This document shows positions 1-6,833 of a DNA stretch of 46,289 bases, in pieces. Under the pieces are notes generated by a model. It was not told the DNA's origin. It made no database searches and saw nothing but the letters and a program-made list of their open reading frames with translations. Source of the stretch: Oscillibacter sp. MSJ-31 (lineage in GTDB: Bacteria > Bacillota > Clostridia > Oscillospirales > Oscillospiraceae); assembly GCF_018918025.1 (NCBI RefSeq), contig NZ_JAHLPT010000018.1:1-46289 (forward strand), written 5' to 3'. Both the position numbers and the translations under genes were made by a program. Every line of letters begins with the position of its first letter. Within the stretch, counting starts at the first letter, position 1.

Positions 1-714
1 AAAGCGCTTGGAAACGGTGTCGATGACGACGATGTTCTCCGGCGCTTCCTCGGCAAAGGAGCCGAAGGACTGCAGCGGCTCGCCGCCGTAGACGAACTCG
101 CGGTACGCCTCATCGCCGATGAGGAACAGATCGTGCTTCTTGGCGAGGTCAACGAGCATCTTCATCTCGTCGTCCGTCAGCACCACGCCGGTAGGGTTGC
201 CGGGGTTCGTGACCATGATGGCGCGGGTGTGCTCATTGATGAGCAGCTCGATCTTCTCGCGCTCGGCGTAGTGATAGCCCTCCTCGGGGCAGGTCGGGAT
301 GGGGGTGATGGACGCGCCGCAGGTGCGCACCATGGTGTTGTAGTTGGGGTAGAACGGCTCGGGGATGAGGATCTCGTCGCCGTCGTCGAGGATGCACTGG
401 AGCGTGATGGCAAGCGCCTCGCTGCCGCCGGTGGTGATGTAGATCTCGCTCTTATCGAAGTGCATATCGAGCTTATCGTAGTAGCCCTTGATGGCGTCGA
501 TCAGCTCGGGGATACCGGGGGAGGGAGCGTATTCGAGCACGGGCTGCTCAAACTTGCGGATGGCTTCAAAAAAGGCGGGAGGTGTCTGCACGTCGGGCTG
601 GCCGATGTTCAGGTGATAGACCTTGATGCCGCGCGCCTTGGCCGCCACCGCATAGGGGTGGAACTTACGCATCGGGGACTGGCCGCATTTTTCGACCTTG
701 CTGGAAAACTTCAT
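1..714 (-). CDS. PLP-dependent class I/II aminotransferase, partial
   Basis: Fold-type I aminotransferase, a PLP enzyme moving an amino group between an amino acid and a 2-oxo acid in the cytoplasm; the substrate cannot be read from this fragment. Visible are the N-terminal YHLNIGQPD segment, ITTGGSEAL, the NPGNPTG motif near residues 168-174, and VSKRF at the window edge, whose Lys236 would be the Schiff-base lysine. The 238 codons shown are the N-terminal part; families of this type run to about 390-400 residues, so the C-terminal third lies outside the window. The ATG at 714 has an AGGAGG ribosome binding site just upstream and a good promoter at 779-807. Family call firm, substrate unknown. 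Confidence 0.9.
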   Translation of the reverse strand, partial: MKFSSKVEKCGQSPMRKFHPYAVAAKARGIKVYHLNIGQPDVQTPPAFFEAIRKFEQPVLEYAPSPGIPELIDAIKGYYDKLDMHFDKSEIYITTGGSEALAITLQCILDDGDEILIPEPFYPNYNTMVRTCGASITPIPTCPEEGYHYAEREKIELLINEHTRAIMVTNPGNPTGVVLTDDEMKMLVDLAKKHDLFLIGDEAYREFVYGGEPLQSFGSFAEEAPENIVVIDTVSKRF

Positions 715-778
715 GAAAAATTCCTCCTCATTTTTTAGATACGCCTTGATCCCTGGAAAGTATTCATAACCACATGAA

Positions 779-807
779 ATTATATAATAGAACGAGTGAA
801 AAAACAA
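779..807 (-). promoter_or_regulatory. Sigma-A type promoter of the aminotransferase gene
   Basis: On the minus strand, TTGTTT (802-807) lies 17 bp from TATAAT (779-784), leaving a leader of about 60 nt before the aminotransferase ATG. Read directly from sequence. Confidence 0.6.
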
Positions 808-839
808 GTCGGACGAGCGCCAAAAGCGCAGGAAAAAAC

Positions 840-1301
840 TTAGGTAGAATGACTAACAGAGCATAAAAGTTCCGTTAAGCTTTGTTCACCTTCACCATAG
901 ACCGTAATGCCGTTCGCCTTCAGAAGCTCCGCCGTCACGCCGTCTCCGGCGGTGAGCGCGCCGGTGAACGTGCCGTCGTAAATTTCGCCGCTGCCGCAGC
1001 TCGGGCTGCGCTCCTTGAGCACGGCGGCGAGGACGCCCTCGCGCCGCGCCGTCTCCAGCGCACATTCCGCGCCGCGGCGGTATTCCGCGGTCACATCGCG
1101 CCCGTCCTTCCGCACCACGCACGCGCCGCGCCGCTCGCTCGGCGTGCGCGGCGTGGGCAGTCCCCCGAGTACCTCGGGGCAGACGGGGATCAGCTCGAAC
1201 CGTTCCGCGAGAGCGCAAACGGCCTCGTTTTTCTTCGACTTGCCGTCATAGCGGCAGGGCGTGCCGAGCAGGCACGCGCTCACGAGCAGCTTCGGCTTCA
1301 T
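840..1301 (-). CDS. DUF523 family protein (TudS/YbbK-like)
   Basis: 153-residue DUF523 protein, the usual length for the single-domain form. The family signature SACLLG..CRYDG is at residues 8-20, with PVCPE around Cys41 and KERSPSCG around Cys102. Characterised DUF523 members (TudS) are thiouracil desulfidases holding a [4Fe-4S] cluster on three cysteines; by analogy Cys10, Cys41 and Cys102 are candidate ligands. That function is inferred from the family and not proven here. The gene's ATG overlaps the stop of the NUDIX gene (ATGA at 1298-1301), so the two are translationally coupled. A GGAGG ribosome binding site lies inside the upstream gene. Confidence 0.85.
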   Translation of the reverse strand: MKPKLLVSACLLGTPCRYDGKSKKNEAVCALAERFELIPVCPEVLGGLPTPRTPSERRGACVVRKDGRDVTAEYRRGAECALETARREGVLAAVLKERSPSCGSGEIYDGTFTGALTAGDGVTAELLKANGITVYGEGEQSLTELLCSVSHST

Positions 1302-1795
1302 CGTCCTACCTCCAGCGGTGCTCCGTTAAGCTGCGCGAGTACGAGCGTGTCGCCCTCATACTTGAGCTTGAGCGAGAAGAACGGTTCGTCCGTGTCGAGC
1401 AGCCGCAGGAAGATCTTGTCGCCCTCCCAAAGCCTGAGCTTCAAAAGCTCGCTCTTTTTGATCCATGCCAGTTCGCCCTCGTCGCACTCCTTCGGCGTGC
1501 CGGTCCAGCCGTCGGCGGTGAAGAGGTGCATATACTCCGTCTCGTAGCGATCGGAGACAAAGGTCACGAGACCGCGGTAGCGCCAGCGCGTGAGCGTCAG
1601 ACCGGTCTCCTCCCGCGTTTCGCGCAGGGCGCAGTCCTCGGGCGACTCGCCGTCCTCAAATTTGCCGCCCACGCCGATCCATTTGTCGCGGTTGAGGTCA
1701 TTCTCCTTTTTCGTGCGGTGCAGCATCAGATATTCGTCGCCGCGCTCGAGATAGATGAGCGTCGAGTTGACGGCGCGGAAGATGTTCGTTCCCAT
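1298..1795 (-). CDS. NUDIX hydrolase (8-oxo-dGTP diphosphatase-like)
   Basis: 165-residue NUDIX protein. A complete Nudix box GX5EX7REXXEEXGX is visible (GGKFEDGESPED followed by RETREETGL, about residues 43-65), which binds Mg2+ and cleaves nucleoside diphosphate-X bonds. The arrangement resembles MutT-like 8-oxo-dGTP diphosphatases that clean the nucleotide pool, but substrate cannot be assigned from sequence. The ATG at 1795 was chosen because AAGGAGG lies just upstream; longer in-frame readings run through the promoter. First gene of a two-gene operon with the DUF523 gene. Confidence 0.88.
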   Translation of the reverse strand: MGTNIFRAVNSTLIYLERGDEYLMLHRTKKENDLNRDKWIGVGGKFEDGESPEDCALRETREETGLTLTRWRYRGLVTFVSDRYETEYMHLFTADGWTGTPKECDEGELAWIKKSELLKLRLWEGDKIFLRLLDTDEPFFSLKLKYEGDTLVLAQLNGAPLEVGR

Positions 1796-1824
1796 GGCGT
1801 GCCTCCTTGCATTTGCTTGCCCAT

Positions 1825-1853
1825 AGTATAAAAGCGCGGCGGCGAAAATGCAA
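1825..1853 (-). promoter_or_regulatory. Promoter of the NUDIX-DUF523 operon
   Basis: Minus strand: TTGCAT (1848-1853), 17-bp spacer, TATACT (1825-1830), about 30 bp upstream of the NUDIX ATG. Confidence 0.65.
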
Positions 1854-1931
1854 GCGCCGCGGACAGGCAAGTTTCCGCCCCCGCGCGCATACCCTTGCCT
1901 GACAGGGACAAACGCACAGGGAGGTAGCGCA

Positions 1932-2210
1932 ATGGATGTGAACGGAAGGGAATATCTGGCCCGCATGGCGGAGCTGTTCGATCTGCCCGCCGACGTGGCG
2001 GCGGGACTGAGCCACATGGAGCTGCTCGGCGACCGACAGCTCCTTTTGGAGGGGCACGAGGGCCTGCTCGCCTACGGCACGGAGCTTATCGACGTGAGCG
2101 TGGGCGGCGCGGTGCTGCGCGTGACCGGCGAGGGGCTGACGCTCAAAAGCATGACCGAACGCGAGGTGCGCATCGGCGGACGCATCGACGGCGTTGAATT
2201 TCTGCGGTAG
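1932..2210 (+). CDS. yqfC: Sporulation protein YqfC (YabP/YqfC family)
   Basis: 92-residue small protein of the YabP/YqfC family, directly upstream of yqfD as in Bacillus and most spore-forming Clostridia. The core includes the segment LLLEGHEGLLAYG and a C-terminal IGGRIDGVEFL. In Bacillus subtilis the gene belongs to the mother-cell sigma-E regulon; its biochemical role is unknown. The ATG at 1932 has GGGAGG about 8 nt upstream. A loose sigma-E-like -10 (CATACCCT) precedes it, but the -35 is unconvincing. The identification rests on family resemblance plus gene order. Confidence 0.85.
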   Translation: MDVNGREYLARMAELFDLPADVAAGLSHMELLGDRQLLLEGHEGLLAYGTELIDVSVGGAVLRVTGEGLTLKSMTEREVRIGGRIDGVEFLR

Positions 2211-2227
2211 GGAGGAGGGAGAGGACT

Positions 2228-3424
2228 ATGGATCGTGCGGCCCGACTGCTGCGCGGCACGCTGCGCGTGCGCGTGGAGAGCGCCTTTCCCGAGCGGGTGC
2301 TCAACCTCTGCGGCGCGCACGGCATCGCCTTTTCCGACCTCCGGTGGGAGAGCGCGAGCGCGCTGTCCTTCACCATCCGCGCCGCCGAGCGAAAAAAGCT
2401 CGAACGGCTCCTCGCGCCGCTCGACGCCGCGCTGACCGTCGAGCGCGCGGCGGGTGCGCCCTTTTTCCTGCGCCGCTTTCGCCGCCGCTATACGCTGCTC
2501 GCGGGGCTGGCGCTCATGCTCGCGCTGTTCTTTGTCAATTCCTTCTTCATCTGGGATTTCGAGGTCAGCGGCAGCGAGACCGTTCCGGCGGAAAAGATTC
2601 TGCGCGTGCTGGAAAAGCAAGGGCTGCGCCGCGGCAGCTTCGCCTACTCCTTCCGCCCGCAGGACATCTGCAACCGCGCCCTGCCGGAGCTGCCCGAGCT
2701 TGCGTGGCTGACGGTCAATGTCCGCGGCTGCCGCGCCTACGTCAGCGTTCGCGACCGCGTGCCCAAGCCCGAGCTGGCGGACGACCGCACGCCCACGAAC
2801 GTCGTCGCGAAGCGCGACGCCCTCGTCACCGAGGTGCGCGCTTACGACGGCAGGGCGATGGTGAGGAAGGGCGGCACCGTCACGGCGGGTCAGCTCCTCA
2901 TTTCCGGCGCGGTGCAGACCGAGGGGCCGGAGCGCCCGAACGTTCCGAGCCGCCTGCTCGCCGGGCGCGGGCAGGTCCGGGGCCGGACGTGGTATGAGCT
3001 TTCGATCCGGGTCCCGCTGCAATATGAGGAAAAGTGGTACACCGATGACGAAAAGCACAGCTATGCGCTGCTCGTGGGCGAAGGACGGGTAAAATTTGGC
3101 GCAAAAGGGAGTAGCAATTTGCAGGGCAGTTGTGATAAAATAATACATCAAACAAAATTATCTCTGCCCGGCGGTATGGCGCTCCCGCTCACCTGGGAGG
3201 AAACGACGCTGCACCCCTACGAAACGCGCACCGTCACAAGAACGCGCACAGAGGCCGAGGAGCTCGGCGCGCGGACGCTTTCGGCGTATCTTCTCACGAG
3301 GATCGACGGCACCGTGACGACGACGCGCGTCGCCTCGGCGGTGCAGGGGGATTGGCTGCTCGTCACGCTCTCGGCGGAATGTCTGGAGCAGATCGGCGAG
3401 ACCGTGCCCATTTTAACGGATTGA
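2228..3424 (+). CDS. yqfD: Sporulation protein YqfD
   Basis: 398-residue membrane protein, the usual length of YqfD (about 390-400). One clear transmembrane segment lies near residues 96-112 (LAGLALMLALFFVNSFF), after a cytoplasmic N-terminal domain and before a large extracytoplasmic domain beginning DFEVSGSETVPAEKI, which resembles POTRA-like assembly domains. It is required for efficient sporulation in Bacillus and sits in the sigma-E regulon with yqfC; mechanism unresolved. GGAGGGAGAGG precedes the ATG. It lies 17 bp downstream of yqfC, so cotranscription is likely. A short AT-rich patch at about 3090-3165 stays in frame and is not a break. Confidence 0.88.
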   Translation: MDRAARLLRGTLRVRVESAFPERVLNLCGAHGIAFSDLRWESASALSFTIRAAERKKLERLLAPLDAALTVERAAGAPFFLRRFRRRYTLLAGLALMLALFFVNSFFIWDFEVSGSETVPAEKILRVLEKQGLRRGSFAYSFRPQDICNRALPELPELAWLTVNVRGCRAYVSVRDRVPKPELADDRTPTNVVAKRDALVTEVRAYDGRAMVRKGGTVTAGQLLISGAVQTEGPERPNVPSRLLAGRGQVRGRTWYELSIRVPLQYEEKWYTDDEKHSYALLVGEGRVKFGAKGSSNLQGSCDKIIHQTKLSLPGGMALPLTWEETTLHPYETRTVTRTRTEAEELGARTLSAYLLTRIDGTVTTTRVASAVQGDWLLVTLSAECLEQIGETVPILTD

Positions 3425-3477
3425 ACGCATTTTCCTGCGGCGCTGCCGCAGGAGCTTATGAAAGGACAAGCTTTTCT

Positions 3478-4449
3478 ATGGAACAGCGCATCAGCATTGA
3501 ACGCCTGGAGCAGGCGATCAACCTCTTCGGCTCGTTTGACGAGAATATCCGCCTCATCGAGTCGGAATTTCACGTCACCGTCGCCAACCGCGAGGGCGAG
3601 CTGCGCGTCAACGGCGAGCCGGAGGACACCATGCTCGCCTGCAAGGCCCTCTCCGCGCTTTTGACGCTCTCCAACCGCGGCGAGGCCATCAACGAGCAGA
3701 ACGTCCGCTACGTCATCGGACTGGCCCGCTCGGGACAGGAGGAGAAGATCGGCGAGCTGACGCAGGATGTCATCTGCATCAGCGCCAAGGGCCGACCCAT
3801 CAAGCCCAAGACCATCGGCCAGAAGGAGTATGTGGACTCCATTTCTCAGAATACCGTCACCATCGGCGTCGGCCCCGCCGGCACGGGCAAGACCTATCTC
3901 GCCGTCGCCGCCGCGGTCGCGGCGTTCCGCGAGCGGAAGATCAACCGCATCATTCTCACGCGCCCCGCGGTCGAGGCGGGCGAGCGGCTTGGCTTTCTGC
4001 CCGGCGACCTGCAGAGCAAGGTCGATCCCTACCTCCGCCCGCTCTACGACGCGCTCTTTGATATGCTCGGCGCGGAGACCTATCAGAAGTATCTCGAACG
4101 CGGCAACATCGAGGTCGCGCCTCTCGCCTATATGCGCGGCCGCACGCTCGACGACAGCTTTATCATTCTCGACGAGGCGCAGAACACCTCCTGCGAGCAG
4201 ATGAAAATGTTCCTTACCCGCATGGGCTTCGGCTCGAAAATGGTCATCACCGGCGACGCGACGCAGATCGACCTGCCCGCCGATAAGCTGAGCGGTCTCA
4301 AGCAGGCGGTGCGCGTGCTCAAGAATGTCGAGGGCATCGGCATCTGCGAGCTGACCGATCAGGATGTGGTGCGTCACGTCATGGTCCAGCGCATCATCAA
4401 GGCCTACGCGGACTATGAGGATGCCCGGAACGAAAAGAGGAAACGATAA
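3478..4449 (+). CDS. phoH: PhoH family ATPase
   Basis: 323-residue PhoH-like protein (PhoH/YbeZ, related to superfamily 1 helicases). Walker A is GPAGTGKTYLA and Walker B is SFIILDEAQN. In many bacteria it is the partner of the endoribonuclease YbeY in rRNA processing and quality control, and ybeY indeed follows immediately. The ATG at 3478 is preferred over a longer in-frame reading because it begins a typical family N-terminus and follows an AAAGGA site. The stop and the next start overlap (TAATG at 4447-4451). The 7TM-HD gene (pgpH) commonly found between phoH and ybeY is absent. Confidence 0.93.
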   Translation: MEQRISIERLEQAINLFGSFDENIRLIESEFHVTVANREGELRVNGEPEDTMLACKALSALLTLSNRGEAINEQNVRYVIGLARSGQEEKIGELTQDVICISAKGRPIKPKTIGQKEYVDSISQNTVTIGVGPAGTGKTYLAVAAAVAAFRERKINRIILTRPAVEAGERLGFLPGDLQSKVDPYLRPLYDALFDMLGAETYQKYLERGNIEVAPLAYMRGRTLDDSFIILDEAQNTSCEQMKMFLTRMGFGSKMVITGDATQIDLPADKLSGLKQAVRVLKNVEGIGICELTDQDVVRHVMVQRIIKAYADYEDARNEKRKR

Positions 4450-4940
4450 TGGCAAAGAGACACTATATTCCCATCACCGCGGATGTACCCGGAGCAGGCG
4501 AGAGCAAATGCGCCTTCATCCGCAAGGTGATCCGCACGGCGCTTGCCGCCGAGGGCGTGGATTTTCCCTGTGAGATCGACGTGCGGCTGACGAACGACGA
4601 GGCCATTCACGCGATCAACCGTGAGATGCGGCAGGTGGACCGCGCAACGGACGTGCTGAGCTTTCCGATGTTCGAGCTTACCCCCGGCGAGCTTCCGGGC
4701 GAGGAGGACGCCGACCCCGGCACGGGCCTCGTCCCGCTCGGCGATATGGTCATCTCGCTCGAGCACGTCGCCGCGCAGGCGAAGGAATACGGACACTCGA
4801 ACCGCCGCGAGCTTGCCTACCTTGTGACGCACTCCGTGCTCCACCTTTTAGGCTACGATCATCTGGACGAAGGCCCCATGAAGGCGCAGATGCGCGAGCA
4901 TGAGGAAGCCATCATGAAGCGGCTGGACCTCGAGCGGTAG
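4449..4940 (+). CDS. ybeY: Endoribonuclease YbeY (16S rRNA maturation)
   Basis: 163-residue metal-dependent endoribonuclease of the UPF0054 family, involved in 16S rRNA 3'-end maturation and late 70S ribosome quality control. The zinc motif HxxxHxxxxxH is present as HSVLHLLGYDH. The internal DVLSFPMFE and GDMVISLEH segments are typical. Start overlaps the phoH stop by one base, which suggests coupled translation. Length is normal for the family. In many Firmicutes dgkA and cdd sit between ybeY and era; here only an 84-bp gap separates them. Confidence 0.95.
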   Translation: MAKRHYIPITADVPGAGESKCAFIRKVIRTALAAEGVDFPCEIDVRLTNDEAIHAINREMRQVDRATDVLSFPMFELTPGELPGEEDADPGTGLVPLGDMVISLEHVAAQAKEYGHSNRRELAYLVTHSVLHLLGYDHLDEGPMKAQMREHEEAIMKRLDLER

Positions 4941-5024
4941 GATACGGAAAACGCTTGTACGCCGCAGCAGCGGCGACGCACAAAACAAGAATTGTTCAAC
5001 ATGAAAGAAAGTTGAGGATCACCT

Positions 5025-5921
5025 ATGCAAAAGACAAAAACCGCCATGATCACCCTCTGCGGGCGTCCGAACGTCGGCAAGTCCAGCCTGACCAACGCGC
5101 TCGTCGGCGAGAAGATCGCCATTGTCTCCAATAAGCCGCAGACCACGCGCAACCGCATCTACGGCGTCGTGACCGAGGGCGATACGCAGCTCGTTCTGCT
5201 CGACACCCCGGGCTTTCACAAGCCGCGCAGCCGTCTGGGCGACTACATGGTCAAGGTCGCGCGCGATTCCATCGCGGACGTGGACCTTGTCGCCCTGCTC
5301 GTCGAGCCGGTGCCGCACGTCGGCATCCCCGAGCAGGAGCTGATCGAGAAGATCCGACAGTCGCGTCTGCCCGCCATTTTGTGCATCAACAAGATCGACA
5401 CCGTTGCAAAAAAGGACGATCTGCTCGCCGTCATCGCCGCCTACAGCGAGGCGTACCGGTTCGACGCCATCTTCCCCATCTCCGCGCGCACGCGCGACGG
5501 GCTGGACGAGCTGCTGGACGAATTCAAGAAGTACGCCGTCGAAGGCCCGCAGCTCTTCCCTGACGGCATGACCACCGACCAGCCCGACCGTCAGGTCGTG
5601 GGCGAGATCGTGCGCGAAAAGCTGCTGCGCAACCTCGACAAGGAGATTCCGCATGGCACGGCCGTGGAGATCACGCGCTTCATCGAGCGCGACGACGAGG
5701 TCATCGAGGTCGACGCGACCATCTACTGCGAAAAGGCCAGCCACAAGGGCATCATCATCGGCAAGAACGGAGCGATGCTCAAAAAGATCTCCACCGAGGC
5801 GCGGCAGGATATCGAGCGCTTCATGGGCACGAAGGTTTACCTCGAGACCTGGGTCAAGGTCAAGGAAAACTGGAGAGATAATATGAACTACATCCGGAGC
5901 TTCGGCTACAACGACCAATAA
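5025..5921 (+). CDS. era: GTPase Era
   Basis: 298-residue ribosome-assembly GTPase binding the 3' end of 16S rRNA. GTPase motifs in order: G1 GRPNVGKSS (residues 13-21), G3 DTPGF (about 60), G4 NKID (about 125). The C-terminal KH domain includes GIIIGKNGAMLKKI. Length and order are canonical. Era works in the same 30S maturation step as YbeY, so placement beside ybeY makes functional sense. The start has a modest GAGG site; a short 84-bp spacer with no obvious promoter precedes it. Confidence 0.96.
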   Translation: MQKTKTAMITLCGRPNVGKSSLTNALVGEKIAIVSNKPQTTRNRIYGVVTEGDTQLVLLDTPGFHKPRSRLGDYMVKVARDSIADVDLVALLVEPVPHVGIPEQELIEKIRQSRLPAILCINKIDTVAKKDDLLAVIAAYSEAYRFDAIFPISARTRDGLDELLDEFKKYAVEGPQLFPDGMTTDQPDRQVVGEIVREKLLRNLDKEIPHGTAVEITRFIERDDEVIEVDATIYCEKASHKGIIIGKNGAMLKKISTEARQDIERFMGTKVYLETWVKVKENWRDNMNYIRSFGYNDQ

Positions 5922-5980
5922 AAATTTTCCAGCCATATTCTCCGCGCTTCTCCTCATGCTAACGCCGAGAGGTGAAGCAA

Positions 5981-6085
5981 ATGGACAATGGCTACTATCG
6001 GCTTTTTCTGCAAACCGGGAATCCGACCTTTTATATGCTGGCAAAGCAAGCGGAGGAGTGTGAACAGCCGCCCAATGCCCGATAA
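5981..6085 (+). CDS. yqzL: YqzL-like small protein
   Basis: 34-residue ORF between era and recO with an AGAGGTGA ribosome binding site 6 nt before its ATG. The protein begins MDNGYYRLFLQTGNPTFYML; the segment QTGN....Y.L and the position match the YqzL family, a tiny protein of unknown function found between era and recO in Bacillus. Its stop overlaps the recO start by 11 nt, so recO may be translationally coupled to it. The identification combines motif and synteny; the protein is too short for sequence alone to be decisive. Confidence 0.7.
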   Translation: MDNGYYRLFLQTGNPTFYMLAKQAEECEQPPNAR

Positions 6086-6824
6086 ACTTGTCACCCGCGG
6101 CCTCGTGCTCCGTGCAACGGAGACAAAGGAGGCCGACTACATCCTGAACGTCCTCACCGCGGAGCACGGACGGCTCGCCGTCATTGCGCGCGGCGCGCGG
6201 CGGCGCTCGAGCAAGCTCGCCGCGGCCTGCCAGCACCTTGCCTTTTCCGAGCTGGTGCTCTACCGCCGCGGGAGCTGGTACTATCTCGACGAGGCCTCGA
6301 CCATCGCGCTCTTTGACGGCCTGCGCGCCGATCTGGAAAAGCTCTCCCTCGCGTCCTACTTCGCCGAAATGGCCGAGGCGGTCACGAGCGAGGACCTGCC
6401 CTCCGGCGAGGTGCTGTCCCTGCTGCTCAATTCGCTCTACGCGCTCGACACGCTGGACCGCCCGAACGAGCTGGTGCGCGCCGCCTTCGAGCTGCGCCTG
6501 CTCGCGCTCTCCGGCTATGAGCCGCTGCTCGATGACTGCGCCATGTGCGGTAGGGCCGATCCCGTCGAGCCGGTGTTCGACGCGGCGCAGGGCGTGGTGC
6601 TGTGCAAAAAATGCGCGGGACCGGCAGGCGGTCTGCCGCTCGACGCGGGAGCGCTCGCCGCGATGCGCCACATCGTCGGCGCGCCGTCCAAACGCCTGCT
6701 GTCGTTTACCTTAGAGCCGCCGTCCGACAAGCGGCTGAGCGCGGTGTGTGAGAGCTTTGCCGCCGTGCAGCTCGACCGCCGCTTCAGGACGCTCGACTTT
6801 TACAAATCCATAAGATCGACATAG
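6075..6824 (+). CDS. recO: DNA repair protein RecO
   Basis: 249-residue recombination mediator that loads RecA on SSB-coated single-stranded DNA in the RecFOR pathway. It begins with the typical KLVTRGLVLRATETKEAD (OB fold) and carries the C4 zinc knuckle of many RecO proteins: Cys155, Cys158, Cys177 and Cys180 (CAMC...CKKC). The ATG at 6075 was chosen because upstream codons belong to yqzL and the family N-terminus starts here. The nearest Shine-Dalgarno, GGAGGAG at 6052-6058, is rather far (16 nt), consistent with coupling to yqzL. Confidence 0.93.
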   Translation: MPDKLVTRGLVLRATETKEADYILNVLTAEHGRLAVIARGARRRSSKLAAACQHLAFSELVLYRRGSWYYLDEASTIALFDGLRADLEKLSLASYFAEMAEAVTSEDLPSGEVLSLLLNSLYALDTLDRPNELVRAAFELRLLALSGYEPLLDDCAMCGRADPVEPVFDAAQGVVLCKKCAGPAGGLPLDAGALAAMRHIVGAPSKRLLSFTLEPPSDKRLSAVCESFAAVQLDRRFRTLDFYKSIRST

Positions 6825-6833
6825 GAAATCACC

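Noticed and set aside
1885-1931. Sigma-E promoter upstream of yqfC
   Set aside because: CATACCCT resembles a -10, but no -35 at proper spacing was clear; left as a note in the yqfC entry.
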